Part shown: piece after piece, positions 1 through 8,000 of the stretch
Position numbering within the stretch: position 1 is the stretch's first letter
Layout of the letters: each line of letters opens with the position of its first letter
NCBI GenBank assembly: GCA_028565635.1
Contig: JAOXYB010040961.1
Location: 1-13,030, forward strand
Origin: Phoronis ovalis
Lineage: Eukaryota > Phoronida > Phoronidae
DNA: 13,030 nucleotides
Reading direction: 5' to 3'
Made by a program: the position numbers and the translations under genes
Notes under the pieces: generated by a model
Told to the model about the DNA's origin: nothing
The model's input: the letters and a program-made list of their open reading frames with translations, nothing else
Databases searched by the model: none

Positions 1-75
1 TAGAAGTGAAAATTATTTCCGAAAAATAAAACTAATTTGGAAACCTGTCACAAATGTGCTCTGTATCCGCCCCTG
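1..75. repeat. Possible end of a CAGGGGCGG-type DNA transposon or MITE
   Basis: CTGTATCCGCCCCTG at 61-75 reads CAGGGGCGGATACAG on the minus strand, a terminal-repeat style I associate with non-autonomous hAT-like elements. The other end would lie outside the window, so orientation and identity are inferred. Confidence 0.3.
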
Positions 76-1003
76 ACTTTTAACAAGTTGTTTTTATAAC
101 TTACTAGATCTCAGAATAATGGCTCTAGATGACATAGCAGTTAGACATTAGTATAATGTTTTGTAGCAGTTATGCTGTGTAGATGTCCCAATAGCATGTC
201 AAATGAAATGCATTCATATGATCATGTTTTTTGCAGTGTAGAGCAAGAATATTGTCTTGTCTCGTCTTGTTTCGTGAACATAAACCCCACCTGGGTTGCT
301 TTTCAGCTTATTATAGATTGACTGAATGTTACTGGCTATGCAATAAATCCATGATAGCCAGAAGCTCTATAAAACACAAGAGCTGTTGGGTAATATACAG
401 GTTTTTGTGGGAGTAAGTGCATTCTGAAATAAAGATATGACGTGCATTTGGCATTGGACTTATTCCAAATGATGTTTCCTAAATTGAATTGAAACCTCAA
501 ATCATATTGACAGGATGATATCAATTATCATAATTTACATCTTTTTACATTTGATGCATACAAAATAGCTTGCAACATGATAATTATGATAAATATAACT
601 ATTCTATAGTCAATGACCTTCCTTTGTTTATGTTTACTTACCTTTTGTGGTCACTAAAATGAATAAGAAATATATATTTATAGTATATTCTAATAGTCAT
701 TTAGTTTTCTTTATATGTGCTATTTATATTTATAGCATATGTCTATCATCTAATGGTCTTCCACATTATGGTTTTTCATTTTCAAGCTACACAAAAAGCC
801 TTTTTGAGCTTAATAAAGTAAATCCTGTTTATTTCTTCTTATTAATGAATGAATTGTAACAACTATTTGTTTTTGCAAGTGCAAGTCATCAGATCATAGT
901 AATACTAGGAAACAATATTTTGATAGAATTAAGCATATTTTCTAATTAAAATTTTTATTAAACTGACATCTGCCCGCTGTCTCCAAGCACTGTTCATTTT
1001 GTT
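76..1003. other. Non-coding AT-rich stretch
   Basis: A pyrimidine tract with CAG at 234-236 looks like an acceptor, but the frame after it (CRARILSCLVLF onward) is cysteine-rich, unlike any family I know, and has no donor I would trust. No gene is supported. Confidence 0.5.
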
Positions 1004-1215
1004 AGAATGCAGCTATGAATTAAAAATTCCTATTTATTTATCTGCTGGCATGTTATGTTTCATAGAATTTAGTAATTAAAAAAATATTCCATTATCACGT
1101 AGTTCAAATTAAAAAATTCATGTTTACCTATGTTTTGTAGAATCTATGAATTAAAAATTACTATATTATCACATTAATCTGTGGTATCTAGTGTTTTATG
1201 GAATCTGTGCATACA
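1004..1215. repeat. Degenerate tandem repeat, 60-75 bp units
   Basis: Units begin at 1004, 1064, 1139 and (partly) 1200. Each starts (A/G)GAAT and continues toward TGAATTAAAAATT. The copies at 1064 and 1139 share ATTATCAC, and units end near TGTTTTAT or similar. The copies are strongly diverged. Confidence 0.55.
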
Positions 1216-1380
1216 GTATTTTTGTGTTTTACAATTTTCCTTTTAAACTGGAAAATGTCATTTGTTTTTTAAAATAGAAATTTTAAGAAAGGATTAAGCA
1301 AAATGCGATTGATTGTTTAATGTAGAAACTATAATGATTTTCTGGGTTTGGTATTTCTCAAACTACAATCAAGAACAATA

Positions 1381-1432
1381 AAGTTTGTGACATGCATGTG
1401 CTTTAAAAGTTTGTGACGTGTATTTGCTTCAA
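1381..1432. repeat. 26-bp tandem duplication
   Basis: AAGTTTGTGACATGCATGTG... (1381-1406) is followed directly by AAGTTTGTGACGTGTATTTG... (1407-1432), with four differences over 26 bases. Confidence 0.8.
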
Positions 1433-2719
1433 AAATTTTCAGTACAAATTTCCAGAAATAATGAGATGAACATTTCCTCTATTGTAAAGACGTAATAAAA
1501 GATAATCAGTTACTGGAATAACTTGATGAAAGTACAATAAAAACTACAAAAAATCTTGAAAAATTTCAATGATCAAAACTACCACCTTGATTTTTGTCAT
1601 TGTCTACATGTGTTACATAAGTAACAACAGCATGTAAGTAACGGCACAACAGAGTACTTAATATTTATACAAGATATGTAAATGTACAATAAGTATAAGT
1701 ATTCTAAATTCTGCAAGTCATATCAACTTTTTGCACTGATGGACACAATACAAAAGTACCAGTAGGTGTAAAGACAACAGATTTATTAAATAAAAAGTGT
1801 AAAAATGTAATTAAACCTACTACATGAAATTTTTAAGGCAGTATAGTACATCGTTTTGGTTGGCACACCTTTGATATATGAGGTATATAAATAATATCCA
1901 TTGGAAAAAAAATATCAAATCATGAAACACGTACAAGTATGTGAAGAATTAGTAATGTCACAAAATAAATTTAATTGAATGAAACATTTTTTGAGAAATA
2001 TTTTCTATGTGTGAAACCACAGTTTGCAGTTCCGTGCTAATTTCCAAGTACGTCAGTCATAGAGTCAAGAAGAGTGCAGGGAAAACCAAACAAAAGATAA
2101 CCAGTAAAGTTCAGGTGTTCCTAGTAAAGAAATGCTTTTAAATACTTAACAAATAACCAAAGATGAAATAATTCTAGCTCTCTCGCAATACAACTATTAC
2201 TAAGTTGTTCTTTAAATGTATCAAAGTAGATTATGGTGAACCACTTGCATCAGTTTGTGGTCGTAGCAAAATATCATTTTACATTTTAATAAACACATTT
2301 TTTTCATTCATGTTTTTATCAAATTCATAGCAAAAAGGTGACAATTCTGGATTTAAATTGTACATACCTTTTATTTTTTTTTGAATTACTATCGATCAGG
2401 AATCCAAAAATTCTACTTGACCAGTTGGCGTAAAACTGGATTGCTACTTAAACATTTGAAAATTTTGGACAACTATATCAAAAATTTGTATTTGGTTTGC
2501 TACAATAAGCTACAATTTTGGATTGGGTATAGCAGTGTGTCCATATATTACAAACCTCCCAACAGGCCTAAGGACATACCAGTTATAATGACATCTATAA
2601 CATGCATGCAATGTCAAAGAAAACTAGATAGCCTTTTAGCAAAGGCAGGGTTGCTCATATTGGCTTTTGTGAATGTAAAATGACCTCTAAATTATCTTTT
2701 AAAATCATTTTTAGAATTT
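1433..2719. other. Non-coding stretch with a 100-codon chance frame
   Basis: AT-rich sequence. A 100-codon frame at 2381-2683 has no signal peptide, recognisable domain or clear splice sites, and its 3' part lies beside a repeat, so I do not call it a gene. Confidence 0.5.
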
Positions 2720-2860
2720 TGACCTTTGACCCATAAATGACCTTTTGACCCCAAGGTCAGCAATGGCCTACCCTGGGGATGTCAAACCTCAAATATCATG
2801 TCCTTAACTACAACAGACTTCGAGGTATGGCTTAGTGAATTTTGGATGATCAATAAATTA
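2720..2860. repeat. TGACCTTTGACC interspersed repeat, copy 1
   Basis: It shares TTTGACCTTTGACC, AAGGTCA, CAATGGCCTACCC and GGGATGTCA, then a decaying match through CTTCGA, with the second copy at 2988. The two copies lie in the same orientation about 270 bases apart. Confidence 0.75.
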
Positions 2861-2987
2861 ATTGAAAAGATGAGGCCAAAAAATAAAAACGAAACCTTTT
2901 AGTACCGAAATTTTCTCAAAGATCATCTAAAATACTTAGTTGTAACTCAATACAATCATTTTAGAACATTTTGAATTATTTTCAAAA

Positions 2988-3094
2988 TTTGACCTTTGAC
3001 CTCAAGGTCAACAATGGCCTACCCCAGGGATGTCATGCATCAAGTATCAAGTTCCTAGCTGTAACCGTCTTCGATATATAGCTTGCTGAAAATT
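2988..3094. repeat. TGACCTTTGACC interspersed repeat, copy 2
   Basis: It matches copy 1 over about 100 bases (TTTGACCTTTGACC through CTTCGA) and runs directly into a GAAAA microsatellite and a hairpin tail, so the whole may be one retroelement-like unit. Confidence 0.75.
2990..3010 (-). promoter_or_regulatory. Nuclear-receptor-like DR1 plus everted half site inside a repeat
   Basis: On the minus strand 2990-3002 is AGGTCA-A-AGGTCA, a perfect DR1 as bound by RXR/HNF4-type receptors. With AGGTCA at 3005-3010 it also forms TGACCT-CA-AGGTCA. The match is exact, but it belongs to a repeat family, so regulatory use is only a possibility. Confidence 0.25.
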
Positions 3095-3124
3095 GGAAAA
3101 AGAAGAAAAAGAAAAAGAAAGAAA
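3095..3124. repeat. GAAAA-type microsatellite
   Basis: A purine-only run built from AAAAAG and AAG units sits between the TGACC repeat and the hairpin tail. Confidence 0.8.
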
Positions 3125-3126
3125 TC

Positions 3127-3311
3127 ATACAAAACCAATAGGCTTGCTCCCTTATAGGAGCATTGCTCCCTTATAGGAGCAACCCTAATTAGATTCCTAA
3201 GAAATGTAATCTGCCTTGTCTTTGAAAATACAAAACCAATAGGCTTGCTCCCTTATAGGAGCAACCCTAATTACATTCCTAAGAAATGTTATCTGCTTTG
3301 TCTTTGAAAAT
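3127..3311. repeat. Tandem-duplicated hairpin tail
   Basis: Copy 1 is 3127-3227 and copy 2 is 3228-3311, nearly identical except for a 19-base internal duplication (GCTCCCTTATAGGAGCATT) in copy 1. Each has arms TAGGCTTGCTCC and GGAGCAACCCTA, pairing over 11 of 12 positions around CTTATA. This resembles the conserved 3' hairpin tails of LINE/SINE families in marine invertebrates. Confidence 0.75.
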
Positions 3312-3620
3312 ATGACCGAACCTACCTTCATTTTAATATTTTAAAGTCCTTACATCAAACGAGAGGAGCAACAACAGCATAATTTAAACTTATCGCATGA
3401 TTCATGTAAAATTAAGTAAATTAATATTAGCTTCTTTTTGAAGTCATATTAACTACTTATGGTTATCAGTACTAATTATTAAAATGACTAATTTGTGTAA
3501 CTCCAAACTTCCGCAATTTCATCCATAATGACCTTAAAGAGTTAGGCAGTATGCAAACTGGTCACATAGAGTACTTTGAATTGTTCTTTCATATTGCCAA
3601 CATAATATTTTTATGCTTAG
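3312..3620. other. Non-coding stretch before the candidate exon
   Basis: I see no supported gene. A short minus-strand frame (VIMDEIAEVWSYTN, 3488-3532) follows an acceptor-like site but is too short to call. Confidence 0.45.
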
Positions 3621-3690
3621 GAAGCGATCGGTGGAGATCCAAATGAAATTTCTTTATTAGCTGAAATTATGCATACATTTTGTCCGGAAA
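3621..3690 (+). other. Candidate exon upstream of the peptide precursor
   Basis: A good acceptor (TATTTTTATGCTTAG, ending at 3620) is followed by an open, protein-like frame (EAIGGDPNEISLLAEIMHTF). It can end at a GTGAGC donor (3691). Joining it to the acceptor at 4039 keeps frame with the precursor and would add MHTFCPEN before its Met, or it could serve as 5' UTR. Alternatively it is the last exon of another gene: the same frame runs on to TAA at 3703-3705, with an AATAAA at 3798. No earlier exon was found for that second reading. Confidence 0.3.
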
Positions 3691-3700
3691 GTGAGCAACA

Positions 3701-4024
3701 GTAAATTTAACAAATTGAATAGAGAGTAGCTAGGAAATTAGTTACAATTATATACAAAATTGCTTCCTATCCTTTTTCATTAGAAGCTCTTGATAAGAAT
3801 AAAATTTATGATCTGGACATTCAGTAATCACGGGAGAAACAAATTAATAATATTACCAATTTTACATGCATCTTTTAAAAATAGTATCAACTGGTGGATC
3901 AAATGAGGCAGACAATATATAATAATTTATGTTACTTTTATCTCATTTTCACACTATATGTGCATTCAGTATTTGTATATGGTAAACACATATACAATAA
4001 AAACTGAGACAATAAATCAAATTT
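3701..4024 (+). other. Likely intron or 5' flank of the peptide gene
   Basis: AT-rich sequence that ends in the splice acceptor of the precursor exon. An AATAAA lies at 3798-3803. If 3621-3690 is a 5' exon of this gene, this is its intron (about 350 bases); otherwise the 5' exon lies further upstream. Confidence 0.4.
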
Positions 4025-4041
4025 TCATATTTTTTTCAGAC
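4025..4041 (+). other. 3' splice acceptor before the peptide-precursor start codon
   Basis: A pyrimidine tract runs into CAG at 4037-4039, and the exon opens with AC and then ATG. This layout, with a start codon just inside exon 2 after a 5' UTR exon, is common in animal neuropeptide genes. Confidence 0.7.
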
Positions 4042-4485
4042 ATGAAGCTGTGCCTTTGTCTACAGGCATTCATTGTATGTATTGCTATGACAACAGCGCT
4101 ACCTTTACCAAATGAACTATTCTCAGAAAATTTTGAAGACAATCTACAATCACATAAGACAGACACTATTACAAAGATTCCAACATGGAAAAGTATACAG
4201 GAGCCAGATACATTGTATAGACTTCGCAAGTTTGAAGAATTACTTAAAAGAATGATCACGGAACAAAATTTGCTACAATTATTAGAAGATATTTCAATTA
4301 CACAACCTCTAGTGCAGGATAATGATAACAGTATTTCTATATCTCGAGATTATCCAAAAAAAAGGACTACAACTCATAAAAGATTTTCCTATAGTCCTGT
4401 CGGAGGACTCGGTGGATCTAATCCAACTGGAGACGAGAAACAATCTAGACCAATGGGAGGACATAAAGGCCTGCGATTCGGCTAA
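4042..4485 (+). CDS. Neuropeptide-like prohormone ending in GLRF-amide
   Basis: A 147-residue secretory precursor. The ATG is two bases after a strong splice acceptor (TTTTTTTCAG ending at 4039), so I chose it over in-frame codons further 5', which would be intronic. Residues 1-19 form a signal peptide (basic Lys2, hydrophobic core, likely cleavage after TTA). Residues 20-105 are an acidic spacer with an amphipathic helix (about 56-84, RLRKFEELLKRM onward) and a possible KR site at 69-70. KKR (106-108) and KR (113-114) are convertase sites. Residues 115-146 then run to Gly147 and the stop. The terminal Gly is the classic amide donor, giving a 32-residue peptide ending GLRF-amide. It has no cysteine after the signal peptide. 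Only one mature copy is present, unlike multi-copy FMRFamide precursors. The C terminus does not match the NPF (RPRF), PQRF, luqin (QGRF) or QRFP types I know. A 5' exon is expected upstream. The secreted-precursor call is firm; the family is unknown. Confidence 0.75.
   Translation: MKLCLCLQAFIVCIAMTTALPLPNELFSENFEDNLQSHKTDTITKIPTWKSIQEPDTLYRLRKFEELLKRMITEQNLLQLLEDISITQPLVQDNDNSISISRDYPKKRTTTHKRFSYSPVGGLGGSNPTGDEKQSRPMGGHKGLRFG
4384..4479 (+). other. Predicted mature amidated peptide (32 residues)
   Basis: This segment follows Lys-Arg (4378-4383) and precedes the terminal Gly codon (4480-4482) and TAA. It begins FSYSPVGGLGGSNP and ends RPMGGHKGLRF. It is rich in Gly, Ser and Pro and carries a net positive charge near its end. 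Convertase cleavage, carboxypeptidase trimming and PAM-type amidation are inferred from the motifs. Minor sites (Lys133, Lys142) could yield shorter forms. The four residues TTTH between KKR and KR would be released as a linker. Confidence 0.6.
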
Positions 4486-4518
4486 TTTATGCTTTTCATA
4501 TTACTCAGATTGGGATAA

Positions 4519-4551
4519 TTGAACTTTCACATTTTGCATGTGACAGTTCAA
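4519..4551 (+). other. 3' UTR hairpin of the peptide gene
   Basis: Arms TTGAACT-T-TCACAT (4519-4532) and ATGTGA-C-AGTTCAA (4538-4551) pair over 13 of 14 positions with one T/C mismatch and a 5-base loop. It lies 34 bases after the stop codon. Whether it is functional is unknown; it could also be a repeat remnant. Confidence 0.5.
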
Positions 4552-4867
4552 ATCTCACGAGAACACCGACCTATCTGATTGCTATGGTTAAAACACAGAT
4601 GCCCCACCAGCTACAATCTTGTTACTTTCACACAATAGCTGTAAAAGAAAATATGGCACTGTAGCTCAAACTCCATCTGCTCAATATTTATTAGAATCAT
4701 AGTATGTATCAAATGTGAAATAGACAGCCTCCTAACAGGTTTTAATTTAACATGCAAAGTTTAGTTTAGTTATGCTATTGGTGTTACCTTATTTGAAAAT
4801 TTCTAATTTGTATTTAGTGAAGCAGTAAACAGATTACCAAATGCTTTCTATCATGCAATTATTTCAT

Positions 4868-4873
4868 AATAAA
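4868..4873 (+). terminator. Possible polyadenylation signal (AATAAA) of the peptide gene
   Basis: An AATAAA hexamer lies about 380 bases after the stop codon and is followed from 4907 by a T-rich stretch. The sequence is so AT-rich that the hexamer occurs by chance, so this is only a plausible 3' end. Confidence 0.35.
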
Positions 4874-5013
4874 TACACTAAAGCACCAGCTACGCATTTC
4901 AAAAGACTTTTTTCATTATTTCTTCTTTTAAGCAATAGAGACAGTACAACATGGCTGTTTTATGTAGATTTTTGGATGCATTACAACCTTAGGGTACCTG
5001 ACATCTTGCTGCA

Positions 5014-5112
5014 AGACAACTCGTCAAATACAAAATGTACTGTATAGCTATGACAACTTGGCAAATGAAGAAATGTGCGGTCAGACAACTCGTCGATTTT
5101 TACTTTTGGGTG
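5014..5112. repeat. Degenerate ~35-bp tandem repeat
   Basis: AGACAACTCGTC occurs exactly at 5014-5025 and 5083-5094, with a looser copy (ATGACAACTTGGCAAAT) near 5050. The first two units share CAAAT, then AAATGT. Confidence 0.5.
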
Positions 5113-5152
5113 ACTTGCCCAACAAATTAAGTTCAAAATTATTAAATAATCA

Positions 5153-5313
5153 AAGATGGCTGCAGTCGACCATATTGAAGTTATCCTAGTCAAAATTACA
5201 TCTGACCTGTACTTTGACATGCACTTTAACTGCACTTATTCCATACCAAATATGAAACTGATCAGATCAAAACTGAAACTGTTATTGTGAGACAAAGAAT
5301 GTGTTACATATGA
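5153..5313. repeat. Interspersed repeat, copy A
   Basis: It shares CC(A/G)TATTGAA, (A/T)(A/C)GAAACTGATC and GTGTTACATATG in the same order with the 6403-6545 segment, in the same orientation. Copy A is longer because of indels in the middle. Confidence 0.65.
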
Positions 5314-5647
5314 CAACAGTGATGCATAGCTTATGACTAAATGCACTATGTGCGATGGACATAATAAAAAATTTCTGCGCTTTTGATGCTGAAATTTGCT
5401 GCTGTTTGAACTAAAGGGAAAAAATAATTACACAGGCAAAATTTCACAATCACACAGTCATGCACATTTTGGAGTTCAATGGCTACTAACACAGAAAATT
5501 ACTCAAATGAATTTCAATTATCTTTGTCCATTTCTTTGGACTCAAATCATCAAAAGGGATTGAATGGTAGGAAACAGGTGCGCGAGTGGGAATTAACTTT
5601 TTTTGCTAAAACGCCTGATTGCTGATTTTAGGTGTATTGGAAAACCA

Positions 5648-5798
5648 GTTTATTTTAGTCAAAAACCATATCAACTCAGCTTATTTATTAAAATAGGATT
5701 CACTCTGCTTATTTGGTTAAAAAGGGGAACCTCTCCGTTAATTTAATCAAAAAACTGGATCCTCTCTGCTAGTTTGATTAAAAAACCAGATCCACTGT
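5648..5798. repeat. Degenerate tandem repeat, five units of ~30 bp
   Basis: Units start at 5648, 5679, 5707, 5737 and 5768. The consensus is close to GCTTATTTGATTAAAAA, then a variable part, then GGATCCTCTCT. Later units are the most alike. Confidence 0.7.
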
Positions 5799-6402
5799 AG
5801 TGGCACATCCCTATATAGACGGAATCCTGAGTACCCCGGGCATCAAAGAGCGTACTATTACATTTGTGTCACCATGTAGAGAGAAATTAAAAAACTTACA
5901 ACAGAAACACATCTTCAAAAAGTTATCTTATGTTATTTTATCTAGGATATTACATTTCTTGCTGTTGCTTTTCTTAATTTTTAGTCAATACAATTAATAA
6001 TTAATAATACTGCTAATTACAGAATGACCATTTGATGCAGGTGCTATGCATACAATTTAAATATGAGAGGATATCTTTTAAGATAGCTAACAGTATTTCT
6101 TTTAATGCTGGTTATTTTATTAAATATTAATTTAAACCAATTACTGTGCCATTAAAAAAAAAAGAAAAGTAAAGATGAAAAACAGAACACTATCATTTAT
6201 AATTATGTTCTAAATTTAAATGTATAGCCCACATGCAAGGATAAACATGCAGTTTTAAATATAAACTGATACACCTTTTATGGTGTACCCAAGGCTCATT
6301 ACACTACCCCCACCTATGGTTTTCAAAATTCAACCTTCAAAGCATTAAGGCAACAGTTTGTCTTTTAGATTCTAAACACAATAAGATGTACCATCTCGGG
6401 AA
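5799..6402. other. Non-coding stretch with a small hairpin
   Basis: TACACC (6270-6275) and GGTGTA (6282-6287) form a 6-bp stem with a 6-base loop. Open frames here (for example 5800-5997) show no domain, and no gene is supported. Confidence 0.45.
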
Positions 6403-6545
6403 CAAACGTGGCCACCAGCCGGCCGTATTGAAAGTGATTCAGGTTGGACTTATACATTAATTTGATCTTTATACACCGAGTACGAAACTGATCCATTATG
6501 AATTGAAGCTGCTGTCATAAGACAACGAAAGTGTTACATATGGTG
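6403..6545. repeat. Interspersed repeat, copy B
   Basis: This is the second copy of the element at 5153-5313. It keeps both end blocks and (A/T)(A/C)GAAACTGATC but is about 20 bases shorter between them. Confidence 0.65.
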
Positions 6546-8000
6546 AATCCTGAATATCTGAACTTCACTTTGTAGAAAAAAGTCACTATGACCTGTGCTT
6601 GGAACCACCTTTCTGTCCCTCTCATAGTAGTATCTATATTGCTTAGGTTAACTTAATGTAACAGCAATAGATAATTATCTGGTACTGACAATATGTTTTG
6701 CAATAAGTGTTGAGTTGGGATTCTACTTCTTCAGGAATTTTTTGAAGGAGCTTCTGTTACAAGAAGGTCAGTACTTGATGGAGGATTCTACTTTTAGTAA
6801 GCAGAATAATTAACACATTTTTTTAGGAGAAAACTATTAATTTAAACAGATTATTCACTGGAAAGAAAAATCCATCACAAATAGCATACAAAAGCACAAA
6901 ATAATACAAAGAAGGGTTCTATTTGAGGGTGTTTTTAATCCAGTTTGCTACTTTTCTATGTTATAAAAAATATTACCCACTTAAATAGTAAAATATAATA
7001 TTGTCACATTCCTCCTTATTATATTATATAATTTATTGCAAAAGTCTGTAGGCAGCTAGTTGATTTTAATTGTCAATTCATCATTTAAATTTGATTTTCT
7101 TTTCTCAATACTAGGCCAGTTGTGATGTGTACTAGACCAGAAAATTGGATTTTAACCCACATGATTAGTAACCTACACTAGTGCTATGATCAAAATTAAT
7201 ATCAGTGAAATGTTACATGATTTTCATGATAACAAAAAAGATAAAAGAACACCACAGATTAATATCTTTTCATTCATGATGACGTCATAGGGTTAATTTG
7301 TACTTCAAGAGCCGCTGTTTACTTGTTCACTCATTTTTTACAATGAAAATTGGGAAAGAAGTTGTGTGGAAAACTCTTGTTAACATTGTTGCGCAACCAA
7401 AGTTATATAATAATAATAAGGTTGAACATACATATCACAGAAAAATAATGATCACATTTTAGAAATTAAAATGGAAAAACAGTAATTTACTGCAGCAAAG
7501 AGACTCATGAATTTACATTATAAATAGTAATGATTTCCCACAAGATCTGTTGATATTTAGGAGCCTAAGTAAATCCCTGTGTATTTTAATCAGTTAATAA
7601 TGAAGTACTCAGAAAATTTCAGCTGCATGTAATTTCTAATCTTCCTAAGTAAATATAAATTAATATAGAATTATGTAAAAGTGACAATATATATACAGTA
7701 AGTTTAAAAACAAATTTTATTTCTTGATTTAGTAGGAACTTTTACAAAGAAAAGGATTAATATTTTGTTTTATGTATTATATCATAGATACTCTTGTAAC
7801 TGAACTGATTCAGCTCACATTACACTAAGCCAGCTTTGATTTCAGTTTGATTATTTTTATTCACTAAATTTAAATGTAAAAGCTGAATACAGTTAAGAGG
7901 TTCAGTGTTTTGCAACGTTTCTTTTTCACAAGATGTCTTTTTAACTATTTGCAACTCATACTCAGTGGATAGCCATCATAAAACGTTCCCCCCCTACTTC
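6546..8000. other. Non-coding stretch
   Basis: AT-rich sequence with no gene I can support and no clear repeat. The C-terminal SELENOS exon could lie here or further left on the minus strand, but I could not place it. Confidence 0.45.
7280..7287. promoter_or_regulatory. Perfect CRE palindrome TGACGTCA
   Basis: An exact CREB/ATF consensus site in otherwise AT-rich non-coding DNA. It is far from either recognised start codon, so its use is unknown. Confidence 0.2.

Larger units (their letters stand above)
4486..5013 (+). other. 3' flank of the peptide gene
   Basis: It contains the 3' UTR hairpin and the possible polyadenylation signal. From about 4550 the text (GAGAACACCGACCTATCTGATTG onward) looks like an old repeat insertion, but no second copy is in the window. 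Confidence 0.4.

Noticed and set aside
231-416. Acceptor-like TTTTTTGCAG followed by an open frame
   Set aside because: The translation is unlike any known family, there is no convincing donor and no partner exon.
2381-2683. 100-codon plus-strand frame with a CMQC motif
   Set aside because: It has no recognisable domain, signal peptide or splice context, and it runs up to a dispersed repeat; such lengths occur by chance over 13 kb.
3488-3532. Short minus-strand frame VIMDEIAEVWSYTN after an acceptor-like site
   Set aside because: Too short, with no partner exon; not an obvious SELENOS tail.
6255-6335. Minus-strand GGGGG-coding stretch (TIGGGSVMSLGY) as the SELENOS tail
   Set aside because: No acceptor in the right phase, no Arg/Pro-rich block and no Gly-Sec end.
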